A stretch of 64,000 nucleotides of DNA, taken from assembly GCF_000967725.1 (NCBI RefSeq), contig NZ_JXYE01000001.1, forward strand, positions 62,001 to 126,000, read 5' to 3'. Within the stretch, counting starts at the first letter, position 1; every line of letters starts with the position of its first letter. The position numbers and the translations under genes are program-made. Under the pieces are notes generated by a model that saw only the letters and a list, made by a program, of their open reading frames with translations, did not search any database and was not told the origin of the DNA. Source of the DNA: Loktanella sp. S4079 (GTDB taxonomy: Bacteria > Pseudomonadota > Alphaproteobacteria > Rhodobacterales > Rhodobacteraceae). This document shows positions 54,174 to 63,504 of the stretch, piece by piece.

Positions 54174-55025
54174 TTATTTGCGTTGTGATGGGTGCCAAAA
54201 TGTCACCCGCGCCTCTATCCAGGCCATCAGACCGTAAAATGTGCTGCCTGCAATCGCCGCAATCACAATTTCGGCCCAGACCATATCCAACGCAAGCTGC
54301 CCCACGCTGGTGGATATCCGAAAGCCCATCCCAACCGTGGGAGAGCCAAAAAATTCAGCAACAATCGCCCCAATGAGCGCCAGCGTTGTCGCGACCTTCA
54401 GTCCATTAAAAATGAACGGCATCGCAGCGGGCAGGCGCAGCTTGAACAGGCTGACCCAATAACCCGCGCCATATGTCCGCATCAGATCACGTTGCATGGA
54501 CGTCGTATCGCGCAAACCCGCAACCGTGTTCACCAGAATTGGAAAGAACACCATGACACCGACAACAGCGGCCTTAGATTGCCAATCGCTTCCCAGCCAT
54601 TTGACGAAAATCGGCGCAGTGCCAACAATGGGCAACGCTGCCATGAAACCTCCGACGGGCAAGATACCCCTTGTCAAAAAAGGCGACCGATCCGCGAGGA
54701 TTGCCACCGCAAAGGCAGCGCAGGCCCCGATCACATATCCGGTCATCGCGCCTTTGATGATCGTCTGCTCAAAATCCACCCACAGGCGTGGGAACTCATT
54801 GGCAAGACGCACAGCAATCGCAGAGGGTGGCGGCAGAATGACGGCATTCACCTCAAGCATGCGCACCAGCCATTCCCACATCAACAATATGGTCACGCCG
54901 AATAGCACGGGCACCAGAACCTGCACCCAACGGCGCGCTGACAGCGCACTATTGGCAAGCTGCGCGTTTATAAACCACCCCACGGCCCAGATCAGCAACG
55001 CACCGATGATCGCAAGCCAGATCAT
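54174..55025 (-). CDS. ABC transporter permease
   Basis: 283 aa, about six transmembrane helices, SsuC/TauC/ThiX type. The EAA loop appears as RDLMRTYGAGYWVSLFKLRL (near residue 185), followed by PAAMPFIFNGLKVATTLALI, and GAIVAEFFGSPTVGMGFRIS in the next helix, all typical of NitT/TauT-family permeases. It starts inside the stop of the other permease (ATGA) and is followed by the binding protein after 45 bp. Two permease genes imply a heterodimeric channel. Confidence 0.87.
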   Translation of the reverse strand: MIWLAIIGALLIWAVGWFINAQLANSALSARRWVQVLVPVLFGVTILLMWEWLVRMLEVNAVILPPPSAIAVRLANEFPRLWVDFEQTIIKGAMTGYVIGACAAFAVAILADRSPFLTRGILPVGGFMAALPIVGTAPIFVKWLGSDWQSKAAVVGVMVFFPILVNTVAGLRDTTSMQRDLMRTYGAGYWVSLFKLRLPAAMPFIFNGLKVATTLALIGAIVAEFFGSPTVGMGFRISTSVGQLALDMVWAEIVIAAIAGSTFYGLMAWIEARVTFWHPSQRK

Positions 55026-55942
55026 GCCTGCACCATCCCCATCCGACGCAATGTCAGACGTTCAAGCAGACTAAATAGACCGACGAGTGCCGCCGCAGTA
55101 ATAGCTGCGGCAAACAACGCGGCCCACGTCACAATAGGTTGCCCGTACTGATCGCCAACCAACATACGCGCGCCAAAACCCGCGCGCGCACCCGTGGGCA
55201 ATTCAGCCACAATCGCACCAACCAACGACGCCGATATCCCAATTTTCAACGAAGCAAACAGATAAGGCACCGAGGCAGGCAAACGCAGCTTCCAAAACCC
55301 CTGCGCGCCACTGGCGTTATAGGTACGCAATAAATCCAATTGCATTCCGTCAGGGCTACGCAATCCCTTCACCATGCCAACGACAACAGGGAAAAAGCTT
55401 AGATAGGCGCTGATGATCGCTTTGGGCAGAATGCCCTGCACACCAATGGCACCCAACATCACAATGATCATCGGCGCTAGTGCAAGAATCGGGATGGTCT
55501 GACTGGCAATCGCCCAAGGCATCACCGACATGTCCATCGCCTTATTGTAGACGATACCAACCGCCAGCAATATGCCCAGCCCCGTACCAATCGCGAACCC
55601 CAACAGGGTCGCTGACAGGGTCACCCACCCGTGATAAACCAGCGATCTTCGCGACGTGATCTTTTTATCAAAAACGGTATCCCACAATTCAGCGCCAACC
55701 TGATGCGGCGAAGGTAAACGCGGGCGCTCAAGCCCATAGGTCGCCCCAATCAAATGCGTGTTCTTGAGTGCCAAAGCCACGCTCGACACGTTTTGGCGGG
55801 CGGCAGGGGTATCGGGCGTAACAGCCAAACCGTCACGCTGCGCCTGATCAGCCGTCAGATGCATATTCATCGGAACGACTGATACCACCCACACCAGCAT
55901 AATCACGCCAACAACGGTCAAAACCGGGAGAACAGATTTCAT
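55022..55942 (-). CDS. ABC transporter permease
   Basis: 306 aa, partner of the next permease. An N-terminal anchor helix (residues 5-27) and a periplasmic segment with ATYGLERPRLPSPHQVGAEL, then the permease domain with the EAA loop LDLLRTYNASGAQGFWKLRL (near 205) and PASVPYLFASLKIGISASLV, and GAIVAELPTGARAGFGARML. The N-terminal extension of about 90 residues is longer than in the sister permease. The gene overlaps it by ATGA and follows the ATPase by 45 bp. Confidence 0.87.
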   Translation of the reverse strand: MKSVLPVLTVVGVIMLVWVVSVVPMNMHLTADQAQRDGLAVTPDTPAARQNVSSVALALKNTHLIGATYGLERPRLPSPHQVGAELWDTVFDKKITSRRSLVYHGWVTLSATLLGFAIGTGLGILLAVGIVYNKAMDMSVMPWAIASQTIPILALAPMIIVMLGAIGVQGILPKAIISAYLSFFPVVVGMVKGLRSPDGMQLDLLRTYNASGAQGFWKLRLPASVPYLFASLKIGISASLVGAIVAELPTGARAGFGARMLVGDQYGQPIVTWAALFAAAITAAALVGLFSLLERLTLRRMGMVQA

Positions 55943-55987
55943 AACGCCCCCCTCTCGCTTTGTTCAAAATACTCCCGCCGGAGGCAG

Positions 55988-56770
55988 CTACACATCAGCA
56001 TGACCTGCCCTCAAACCATCACGCACACGATGTGCAATCTCAATAAATTCAGGTGTGTCGCGAATATCCAGCGGGCGATCTTTTGGCAGGGGGCTTTCGA
56101 TCACATCAGTGATGCGCCCCGGCCGGGGGGACATCACCACGATCTTGGTCGATAGATACACGGCCTCTGGTATCGAATGCGTAACGAAACCAATCGTCTT
56201 TTCCGTCCGCGCCCACAGCTGCAAAAGCTGTTCGTTCAAGTGATCCCGGACAATTTCATCCAGCGCGCCAAAGGGTTCATCCATCAGCAAAATATCAGCA
56301 TCAAACGCAAGCGCTCGCGCGATCGATGCGCGCTGTTGCATGCCGCCAGACAATTGCCATGGGAATTTCTTTTCAAATCCGGCCAAATCGACCAGTTCTA
56401 AAACGCGTTTGACGCGTTCTGCCTGATCCGCCTTATCGAAACCCATAATCTCAAGCGGTAGCCGGATATTCCCACCAATTGTGCGCCACGGATACAGGCC
56501 AGCCGCTTGAAAAACATATCCATAGGCGCGCGCGCGGCGGGCTTCTTCTGGGGTCATGCCATTGACGGTAATCTCCCCCGACGTCGGCGTCTCAAGCCCG
56601 GCCATGCACCGCAAGAACGTTGTCTTGCCACAGCCCGAGGGCCCGATGAAACTGACAAAATCACCCTTCTTGATCTCAAGATTGACATCCTGCAACGCAT
56701 GCACAGGGCCGTCGTTGGTCTCAAACGTCAGGTTCAATCTCTGCGCATGAATTGTAGTCGGCTGGCTCAC
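55988..56770 (-). CDS. ABC transporter ATPase
   Basis: 260 aa ATPase of the NitT/TauT type. Walker A GPSGCGKTTFLRCMAGLETP, Q-loop YVFQAAGLYPWRTIGGN, signature LSGGMQQRASIARALAFDAD, Walker B LLMDEPFGALDE and H-loop VTHSIPEAVYL are intact. I chose the GTG at 56770 (MSQPTT) because AAGG sits 8 nt upstream; a longer GTG start at 56815 adds 15 residues without clear support and would overlap the upstream gene by 17 bp. Confidence 0.88.
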   Translation of the reverse strand: MSQPTTIHAQRLNLTFETNDGPVHALQDVNLEIKKGDFVSFIGPSGCGKTTFLRCMAGLETPTSGEITVNGMTPEEARRARAYGYVFQAAGLYPWRTIGGNIRLPLEIMGFDKADQAERVKRVLELVDLAGFEKKFPWQLSGGMQQRASIARALAFDADILLMDEPFGALDEIVRDHLNEQLLQLWARTEKTIGFVTHSIPEAVYLSTKIVVMSPRPGRITDVIESPLPKDRPLDIRDTPEFIEIAHRVRDGLRAGHADV

Positions 56771-56798
56771 TGCTGGCACCTTCTTATTCTCAGGACAA

Positions 56799-57269
56799 TT
56801 AATATCGTTTTGCACGATATAAAAAGTGGCTCACCAGCATCGCCGAAGAGACGATGACGCCAGCCATAAAAATGAATAACGGCGTCATTTGCCGAAGATC
56901 GCCAGCTGACCCTGCTATTGCGGAAAGCATTACAAATGGGACTAATGCGACCATAGCGAGCACCGCTGCACCAGCACTAAAACAGCCCCACCCGACGATA
57001 CCCTGTCGCGCCAATTTGGTTACAACGATGCGCCACATAGGATAACCGATGATCAACAAAGAAATCATCATCGGTATGAAAAGTAACTTAAAAATGAAGC
57101 CTGTATTATTGACCAAATGAGATCGTCCTTGTTCTAGGCCAATGTCGGGGAGTGTTGCGCCATAGAATAGCACTAGCCGGGCCCAAAACAGGAGCAGCCC
57201 CACGACACCTACCAATGCAACAAACAACACAAACCTCCAAAACGATCTGACTTTAGCAACGTCAACCAT
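56799..57269 (-). CDS. Small polytopic membrane protein in the pyrimidine operon
   Basis: 156 aa with four hydrophobic helices (about residues 12-32, 57-77, 90-116 and 129-148) and a short cytoplasmic C-terminus. No family recognised. It starts 3 nt after the dihydropyrimidinase stop and precedes the ABC ATPase, so it is transcribed with pyrimidine uptake and breakdown genes. It could be an accessory transporter subunit or a small carrier. Confidence 0.7.
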   Translation of the reverse strand: MVDVAKVRSFWRFVLFVALVGVVGLLLFWARLVLFYGATLPDIGLEQGRSHLVNNTGFIFKLLFIPMMISLLIIGYPMWRIVVTKLARQGIVGWGCFSAGAAVLAMVALVPFVMLSAIAGSAGDLRQMTPLFIFMAGVIVSSAMLVSHFLYRAKRY

Positions 57270-57272
57270 TCA

Positions 57273-58727
57273 TCACACACCCGTCACTGGAATACCTGTT
57301 CGTTCAACCGGACGAGGCGCGGTTAAATCTTTCCACTTCGACAACGCGGTATTGACTGTGCCGTTTGGATCGCGGGCAACGAATTCGCCGTGACCCTCCT
57401 TGGCCTTGAGCTCACCATTATCGACAGCCACGAAACCGCGCGACAGCACATAGCGCGGGGTTGCAGACACCTCAACGCCTTCGAACACGTTGTAATCAAT
57501 GGCTGAGGCTTGGGCATCAGCGCTGATCGTCTTTTTCGCATTCGGGTCCATCACAACAATATCCGCATCTGCGCCCACAAGGATCGCGCCCTTCTTTGGA
57601 TAGCAGTTCAGGATTTTCGCAATGTTAGTCGATGTCACCGCAACGAATTCATTCATCGTGATACGACCCGTTTCGACACCATAGGTCCATAGCACGGGCA
57701 AACGATCTTCTAGGCCGCCGGTCCCGTTGGGGATTTTTGAAAAATCGCCAACACCATAGCGTTTCTGCTCAGTGGTAAAGGCGCAGTGATCGGTCGCCAC
57801 GCATGACAATGTGCCAGACGCCAGACCAGCCCAGAGGCTATCCTGATGCTGTTTGTTGCGGAATGGTGGCGACATGACACGCCGCGCGGCATGGTCCCAA
57901 TCCTCATTAAAATATTCAGATTCGTCCAAAACGAGGTGCTGGATCAACGGTTCCCCCCAAACGCGCTTGCCCTGCATCTTTGCGCGACGGATCGCTTCAT
58001 GTGCTTCCTCGCAGGACGTATGCACCACGTACAATGGGGCACCCGCCATGTCAGCAATCATAATGGCGCGGTTGGTAGCCTCGCCCTCGACCTGCGGCGG
58101 GCGGGAATAGGCGTGCGCCTCGGGGCCGTTGTTGCCATCGGCCAGCAGTTTGGCGGTTAGTTCGGCAACCACGTCACCGTTTTCGGCGTGAACAAGTGGG
58201 GTCGCACCCAATTCTGCACAGCGCTTAAACGACGCATAGAGTTCGTCATCATTCACCATCAACGCGCCTTTATAGGCCATGAAGTGTTTGAATGTGTTGA
58301 TGCCATGTTCTTCGGTGATGGTTTTCATTTCATCGAAAACCTGTTCGCCCCACCACGTGATTGCCATGTGGTACGAATAATCGCAGGCCGCACGGCCCGA
58401 TTTATTGTCCCAAACCTTCAACGCATCTAGCAGGCTATCACCGGGGCTGGGCAGGCAGAAATCGACAACCATCGTTGTGCCACCAGCTAATGCTGCGCGG
58501 GTACCTGAGGCAAAATCATCCGCCGAATATGTCCCCATAAATGGCATCTCAAGGTGCGTATGCGGATCAATACCGCCGGGCATGACATAGCATCCGGTTG
58601 CATCCAACACCTCGTCACCCGACAGGTCCGGCCCAATCTCGATGATCTTGCCCGCATCAATCAGCACGTCCGCCTTGTAGGTTAGATCAGCGGTGACGAC
58701 GGTTCCGTTTTTGATGACTTTGGTCAT
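57273..58727 (-). CDS. hydA: Dihydropyrimidinase
   Basis: 484 aa cyclic amidohydrolase (amidohydrolase superfamily) opening dihydrouracil or dihydrothymine to N-carbamoyl-beta-amino acids. Zinc ligands in YVMPGGIDPHTHLEMPFMGT, the carboxylated Lys region TFKHFMAYKGALMVNDDELY (near residue 145), and CVATDHCAFTTEQKRYG (near 313). Its length and the FKHFMAYKG motif favour dihydropyrimidinase over allantoinase or dihydroorotase. Second gene of the RutR-controlled operon. Confidence 0.94.
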   Translation of the reverse strand: MTKVIKNGTVVTADLTYKADVLIDAGKIIEIGPDLSGDEVLDATGCYVMPGGIDPHTHLEMPFMGTYSADDFASGTRAALAGGTTMVVDFCLPSPGDSLLDALKVWDNKSGRAACDYSYHMAITWWGEQVFDEMKTITEEHGINTFKHFMAYKGALMVNDDELYASFKRCAELGATPLVHAENGDVVAELTAKLLADGNNGPEAHAYSRPPQVEGEATNRAIMIADMAGAPLYVVHTSCEEAHEAIRRAKMQGKRVWGEPLIQHLVLDESEYFNEDWDHAARRVMSPPFRNKQHQDSLWAGLASGTLSCVATDHCAFTTEQKRYGVGDFSKIPNGTGGLEDRLPVLWTYGVETGRITMNEFVAVTSTNIAKILNCYPKKGAILVGADADIVVMDPNAKKTISADAQASAIDYNVFEGVEVSATPRYVLSRGFVAVDNGELKAKEGHGEFVARDPNGTVNTALSKWKDLTAPRPVERTGIPVTGV

Positions 58728-58783
58728 TTATTTGCTCCCTACTGCATCGCAGTCCCGAACTGCGGTATTTAGTGCGGCTAATT

Positions 58784-60034
58784 TCACCCAACAATCTCCG
58801 CTGTTTCGACAACCGCATGAAACAACACATTGGCGCCTGCCGCTGCCCATTCTGGGCTAATTTCTTCGGCCTCGTTGTGCGACAGCCCATCGACACAAGG
58901 GCACATGACCATAGCGGTCGGGGCGAGGCGGTTGATCCAGCAGGCGTCGTGGCCCGCGCCAGAGATGATATTCATGTGGGAATAGCCTAGACGCTCTGCC
59001 GCGTTACGGACGGCTGTAACGCAGCCTTCGTCAAATGTGACGGGATCAAAATGCCCGACCGCTTCGATTTCCATTGTCAGTCCCAATTCTTCGATAATCG
59101 GCACAGCTTCGGCCTCTAGCCGCGCTTTCATGCCGTCTAGCTTTTCCTGATCGGGCGAGCGGAAATCGATGGTGTAGACAGTTTTCCCGGGGATCACATT
59201 ACGCGAATTGGGGTAAACATCGCAGTGCCCGATCGCACCAACCGCACCGGGCTGGTTATCCATCGCAATTGTGTGCACCAGTTCAGTGATCCGCGCCATG
59301 CCAAGCCCAGCATTGACGCGCATATTCATTGGGGTTGATCCGGTGTGCGCATCTTTGCCCGTCAGCGTGACCTGTAACCACCATAGCCCCTGACCATGGG
59401 TGACTACGCCGATCTGTTTGTTTTCCGCTTCGAGGATCGGCCCCTGTTCGATGTGCAGTTCAAAGAACGCGTGCATCTTGCGATCACCGACCTTTTCGTC
59501 GCCTTTCCAACCGATACGCTCCAATTCATCACCGAACTTTTTGCCTTCGGCATCGGTGCGGTCATAGGCCCAATCTTGGGTATGCATCCCCGCAAATACG
59601 CCAGAGGCCAGCATCGCCGGGGCAAAGCGTGTGCCCTCCTCGTTCGTCCAGTTGGTGACGACGATGGGATGTTTGGTTTTGATATCCAAATCATTCATCG
59701 TGCGCAGCAGTTCCAGACCGCCCAGCACCCCAAGGACACCGTCATATTTGCCGCCCGTGGGTTGAGTATCGAGGTGCGACCCCACATAGACAGGAAGCGC
59801 ATCTGGGTCTGTGCCTTCGCGACGCGCAAACATATTGCCCATCTGATCCACGCCCATCGTGCATCCGGCATCTAGGCACCATTTCTGAAACAGATGCCGC
59901 CCTTTGCTGTCTTCATCGGTAAGGGTCTGACGGTTGTTCCCACCGGCAACACCCGGGCCGATTTTCGCCATTTCCATCAGACTATCCCACAAACGTGCGC
60001 CATTGATCTTTAAATTTTCGCCTGGGGCTGCCAT
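58784..60034 (-). CDS. N-carbamoyl-beta-alanine amidohydrolase (beta-ureidopropionase)
   Basis: 416 aa M20/M28-type zinc amidohydrolase. Metal ligands in YVGSHLDTQPTGGKYDGVLG (near residue 85) and TNWTNEEGTRFAPAMLASG; GAGHDACWINRLAPTAMVMC near the C-terminus completes the site. The family includes AllC (allantoate amidohydrolase), HyuC and PydC-type beta-ureidopropionase; the neighbours make the last the likely role, releasing CO2, ammonia and beta-alanine. ATG 60034 has GGAG 7 nt upstream; 60061 adds 9 residues. First gene of the operon, 30 bp from a RutR operator. Confidence 0.9.
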   Translation of the reverse strand: MAAPGENLKINGARLWDSLMEMAKIGPGVAGGNNRQTLTDEDSKGRHLFQKWCLDAGCTMGVDQMGNMFARREGTDPDALPVYVGSHLDTQPTGGKYDGVLGVLGGLELLRTMNDLDIKTKHPIVVTNWTNEEGTRFAPAMLASGVFAGMHTQDWAYDRTDAEGKKFGDELERIGWKGDEKVGDRKMHAFFELHIEQGPILEAENKQIGVVTHGQGLWWLQVTLTGKDAHTGSTPMNMRVNAGLGMARITELVHTIAMDNQPGAVGAIGHCDVYPNSRNVIPGKTVYTIDFRSPDQEKLDGMKARLEAEAVPIIEELGLTMEIEAVGHFDPVTFDEGCVTAVRNAAERLGYSHMNIISGAGHDACWINRLAPTAMVMCPCVDGLSHNEAEEISPEWAAAGANVLFHAVVETAEIVG

Positions 60035-60064
60035 GAGGTATCTCCGCCGTAGGTAAGTCATGAT

Positions 60065-60080
60065 TTGACCATATGGTCAA
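60065..60080. promoter_or_regulatory. RutR operator (perfect palindrome)
   Basis: TTGACCATATGGTCAA, an exact match to the E. coli RutR consensus TTGACCA-N2-TGGTCAA, between the divergent amidohydrolase operon and rutR. RutR binds uracil or thymine as ligand and then releases DNA, so pyrimidine would derepress the operon. The site lies 30 bp from the amidohydrolase start, where it would cover the promoter or transcript start. Confidence 0.9.
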
Positions 60081-60205
60081 ACTGACGCTAACAGAGACAT
60101 AGGTTCAGTCAAGTTTTCTGCGCAGAGAACATGCAGGTGCCCGAAAAGAATGCAAATGCGCTAGGCAATGAATACCGACGCCCTAAAATTGAGCAAGTAC
60201 ATACT

Positions 60206-60820
60206 ATGAGTAAACCTGAAACACGTATCCAACAGCGCAACCGCGCCGCGATTTTGTCTGCTGGGCTCGAAATTTTTTCGCAATACGGTCTTCGCGGTTC
60301 CACGCTCGATCAGATTGCCGAATCCGCGGGGCTTTCAAAGCCTAATTTGCTTTATTATTTTCGCTCGAAAGACGCTATTTACACGGCTTTACTTGAACGG
60401 CTTTTGGATACTTGGCTGGATCCGTTGGAAAAAATGGATCCCAACGGAGACCCGATTCAGGAAATTCTGGCCTACGTCCATCGCAAGCTTGCCATGAGCA
60501 AAGATTACCCACGCGAAAGTCGTCTGTTTGCCAATGAAATCCTGCAAGGTGCACCACATATCGCAGACCACCTAAGCCAAGATTTGCGCCAACTTGTCGA
60601 CGAAAAGGCGGTAGTGATCAAAGAATGGGAAGCAGCGGGAAAAATCGCACCCGTCGATCCGTATCACCTCGTGTTTTCGATCTGGGCGATGACACAGCAC
60701 TACGCGGATTTTGATGTTCAGGTACGCGCTGTTTTGGGGGAAACAGACCCGTTTGATGGCGCCATGACTTATCTGGACACCTTATTTCGCCGGATGCTTA
60801 CACCCAAGGCGGACGTCTAA
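60206..60820 (+). CDS. rutR: RutR, TetR-family pyrimidine-responsive repressor
   Basis: 204 aa (or 229 from ATG 60131). The TetR helix-turn-helix is GLRGSTLDQIAESAGLSKPN followed by LLYYFRSKDAIYTALLERLL. The ligand domain carries SKDYPRESRLFANEILQGAP and DPYHLVFSIWAMTQHYADFD, which align with the E. coli RutR segments SRDYPQASRLF and DPQHLIFMIWASTQHYADF. It is divergent from the catabolic operon. I chose 60206 because extension upstream is not conserved with E. coli RutR, although neither start has a clear ribosome binding site. Confidence 0.93.
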   Translation: MSKPETRIQQRNRAAILSAGLEIFSQYGLRGSTLDQIAESAGLSKPNLLYYFRSKDAIYTALLERLLDTWLDPLEKMDPNGDPIQEILAYVHRKLAMSKDYPRESRLFANEILQGAPHIADHLSQDLRQLVDEKAVVIKEWEAAGKIAPVDPYHLVFSIWAMTQHYADFDVQVRAVLGETDPFDGAMTYLDTLFRRMLTPKADV

Positions 60821-60824
60821 TTTG

Positions 60825-60854
60825 TTGCCTTGGCGAACCATGCCGCCAAGGCAA
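60825..60854. terminator. Bidirectional terminator between rutR and preA
   Basis: Perfect 11-bp stem TTGCCTTGGCG / CGCCAAGGCAA with an 8-nt loop, A/T flanks on both sides. It lies between the convergent rutR and preA stop codons (gap 43 bp). Confidence 0.85.
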
Positions 60855-60863
60855 AATCAGTCT

Positions 60864-62168
60864 CTATTCTGCCGCAACTGAGGCTGGATTATTCGGATGT
60901 GTCGTCCAGTTGGCATATGCGTCTTCGACGACTTTGCCAGTCCGCGGATCGACCTCACCGGGGGACATGGGTTCCATAGTGATGCAATTCTCGATTGGGC
61001 AGACATCAACACATAGATTGCAAGCCACACACTCTTCGTCCTTGACGGTAAAGGTGCGATCTTCGGACATTGCGATAGCTTGGTGGCTGGTATCTTCGCA
61101 TGCGGCGTAACAACGGCCACATTTGATGCAATCGTCCTGACTGATCTTGGCCTTGGCCACATAGTTGAGGTTCAGGTACTGCCAATCAGTCACGTTCGGC
61201 ACTGCCATGCCGATGAACTCTGACGTAGATTTATAGCCTTTCTCGTCCATCCACTGGGACAGGCCGCTGATCATTTCCTGAACGACCTTGAACCCATAGG
61301 TCATCGCGGCGGTGCAGACCTGAACGTTTCCGCAACCAAGAGCCATAAATTCAGCAGCATCACGCCAAGTCGTCACCCCGCCGATGCCAGAAATCGGCAG
61401 GCCATGGGTGCGCGGATCGCGAGCGATCTCGGCAACCATGTTCATCGCAATCGGCTTTACCGCTGGGCCGCAGTAACCGCCGTGGGTTCCTTTGCCGTCA
61501 ATGGTGGGTTGCGGCGCCATCGCATCCAGATCAACGCTGGTGATCGAATTGATGGTGTTAATCAGGCTTACCGCGTCAGCACCACCCGCTTTGGCAGCTT
61601 GGGCAGGGTTGCGAATATCGGTGATATTCGGCGTCAGCTTTACGATCACGGGCTTATCGTAATATTTCTTACACCACTCGGTGACCATCTGAATATATTC
61701 GGGCACCTGACCAACGGCGGAACCCATGCCGCGCTCTGCCATACCATGCGGGCAGCCAAAGTTTAGCTCGATCCCATCTGCACCAGTCGCAGCAACCTTG
61801 GGAAGGATCGCTTTCCAAGCATCTTCCTCGCAGGGCACCATGATGGATACGATGACTGCGCGATCAGGATAATCTGCCTTTACGCGTGTAATCTCATCAA
61901 GGTTAGTTTGAAGATCACGGTCGGTAATCAATTCGATGTTGTTCAACCCCAGCAATCGACGATCCGCGCCATAGATCGCGCCGTATCGCGGGCCGTTCAC
62001 GTTGACCACAGGCGGCCCCTCTGCACCAAGCGTTTTCCACACGACGCCGCCCCATCCGGCCTCAAAGGCGCGGCGGACGTTGTATTCTTTGTCTGTCGGT
62101 GGCGCAGAGGCCAACCAGAACGGATTTGGAGAAGTAATTCCCAGAAAGTTCGTTGTTAAGTCGGCCAT
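60864..62168 (-). CDS. preA: PreA, NAD-dependent dihydropyrimidine dehydrogenase subunit
   Basis: 434 aa. The FMN-binding dihydroorotate-dehydrogenase-like barrel (about residues 1-310) has the catalytic Cys in FGCPHGMAERGMGSAVG (near 138) and GGVTTWRDAAEFMALG. The C-terminus has two 4Fe-4S clusters, CIKCGRCYAACEDTSHQAI and CVACNLCVDVCPIENCITM. With PreT it reduces uracil and thymine. Directly follows preT by 1 bp in one transcript. Confidence 0.96.
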   Translation of the reverse strand: MADLTTNFLGITSPNPFWLASAPPTDKEYNVRRAFEAGWGGVVWKTLGAEGPPVVNVNGPRYGAIYGADRRLLGLNNIELITDRDLQTNLDEITRVKADYPDRAVIVSIMVPCEEDAWKAILPKVAATGADGIELNFGCPHGMAERGMGSAVGQVPEYIQMVTEWCKKYYDKPVIVKLTPNITDIRNPAQAAKAGGADAVSLINTINSITSVDLDAMAPQPTIDGKGTHGGYCGPAVKPIAMNMVAEIARDPRTHGLPISGIGGVTTWRDAAEFMALGCGNVQVCTAAMTYGFKVVQEMISGLSQWMDEKGYKSTSEFIGMAVPNVTDWQYLNLNYVAKAKISQDDCIKCGRCYAACEDTSHQAIAMSEDRTFTVKDEECVACNLCVDVCPIENCITMEPMSPGEVDPRTGKVVEDAYANWTTHPNNPASVAAE

Positions 62169-62169
62169 T

Positions 62170-63504
62170 TTAGTTGCCCCCCATCAAGGTTGCATGAATA
62201 TCCATCGCAGCATCGCGCCCTTCGGCCACTGCGGTCACTGTCAGATCATCGCCTCCGCTTGCACAGTCGCCGCCAGCCCAGATGCCTTGGGCGCTCGTGC
62301 GTCCGGCGCCTGACACTGCGATTTTGCGGCCCGAAATCTCAAGTCCGCCATCAGTATCAAGCGTTTGTCCAATCGCCTTGAATACTTGATCGGCAGCAAT
62401 GCGAATTTTCTCACCAGTACCCTTAAGGCCAGTGCCGTCGTCCGTCGTGTATTCGAATTCCATTTCACGCACAGCACCGTCCCCATGGACTGCAACAGGT
62501 TGCAAATTGAACATCAGGCGCACACCTTTTGATGATGCGAGGTCTTGCTCGTATTGGCTCGCGCTCATGCCATCTTGACCACGCCGATATGCGATAGTTA
62601 CATTTTGCGCCCCAAGCAGTTTGGATTGCACGGCAGCATCCACCGCCGTCATCCCACCACCGATGACAACAACATCACGGCCGACGGGCAGACTACTGAG
62701 GTCAGAGGATTGGCGTAGTTCCTTGATGAAATCGACAGCGTTAGAGACCCCATCTAAATCTTCGCCACTGACGCGCAACGCGTTCACGCCGCCCAGCCCA
62801 ACAGCGAGGAACACCGCATCGTTTTCATCTTTGAGCGTATCAAGCGACAGGTTTTGCCCCAATCGCATCCCATTTTCGATGTTGATACCACCGACGCCTA
62901 AGAGCCAAGACACCTCGCGCGCTGCGAAAGCGTCGGTCGATTTATAAGCCGCGATCCCATATTCGTTCAGGCCGCCGGCCTTGGGCATAGCGTCATAGAT
63001 CACGACATCATGCCCCAACATGGCAAGCCGATGCGCACAGGCCAGCCCAGCAGGTCCTGCACCAACAACAGCAACACGTTTGCCAGTGGTTGCTGCACGC
63101 TCGTAGGGGTGGCTTTGCTTAGCCATAAGCGTATCGGTCGCGTAGCGTTGCAACCGACCAATTTCGACGGGTTTGCCCTCTGCTGTCTCGCGTACGCAAG
63201 CCTGTTCGCACAGCTCTTCTGTCGGGCAGACCCGCGCGCACATGCCCCCGAGAATGTTCTGATCAAAAATCGTTTTCGCAGCGGCCTCTGGTGTGCCTGT
63301 GCTGATCTGACGAATGAAAAGCGGAATATCGATCGATGTTGGGCAGGCCGTCATGCATGGCGCATCGTGGCAGAAATAACAACGATCTGCCGCGACCGCC
63401 GCCTCGTGTGGGGCCAGCGGTTCGTGAAGGTCCGCGAAATTTGTCTCGACTGTTTCAGACGGTAATCGCGCCGCAGCGATTCCGGGTGTCATTGGGCTGG
63501 ACAT
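62170..63504 (-). CDS. preT: PreT, NAD-dependent dihydropyrimidine dehydrogenase subunit
   Basis: 444 aa, glutamate-synthase-small-subunit-like NAD(P)H:flavin module. Fe-S cysteines near the N-terminus (CYFCHDAPCMTACPTSID, and CARVCPTEELCEQACVRETA), a first FAD motif VAVVGAGPAGLACAHRLAML (near residue 145), and an NAD-binding RDVVVIGGGMTAVDAAVQSK (near 275). It transfers electrons from NADH to PreA. ATG 63504 has AGGAAG 7 nt upstream. A weak RutR-like site lies 51 bp upstream. Confidence 0.95.
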   Translation of the reverse strand: MSSPMTPGIAAARLPSETVETNFADLHEPLAPHEAAVAADRCYFCHDAPCMTACPTSIDIPLFIRQISTGTPEAAAKTIFDQNILGGMCARVCPTEELCEQACVRETAEGKPVEIGRLQRYATDTLMAKQSHPYERAATTGKRVAVVGAGPAGLACAHRLAMLGHDVVIYDAMPKAGGLNEYGIAAYKSTDAFAAREVSWLLGVGGINIENGMRLGQNLSLDTLKDENDAVFLAVGLGGVNALRVSGEDLDGVSNAVDFIKELRQSSDLSSLPVGRDVVVIGGGMTAVDAAVQSKLLGAQNVTIAYRRGQDGMSASQYEQDLASSKGVRLMFNLQPVAVHGDGAVREMEFEYTTDDGTGLKGTGEKIRIAADQVFKAIGQTLDTDGGLEISGRKIAVSGAGRTSAQGIWAGGDCASGGDDLTVTAVAEGRDAAMDIHATLMGGN

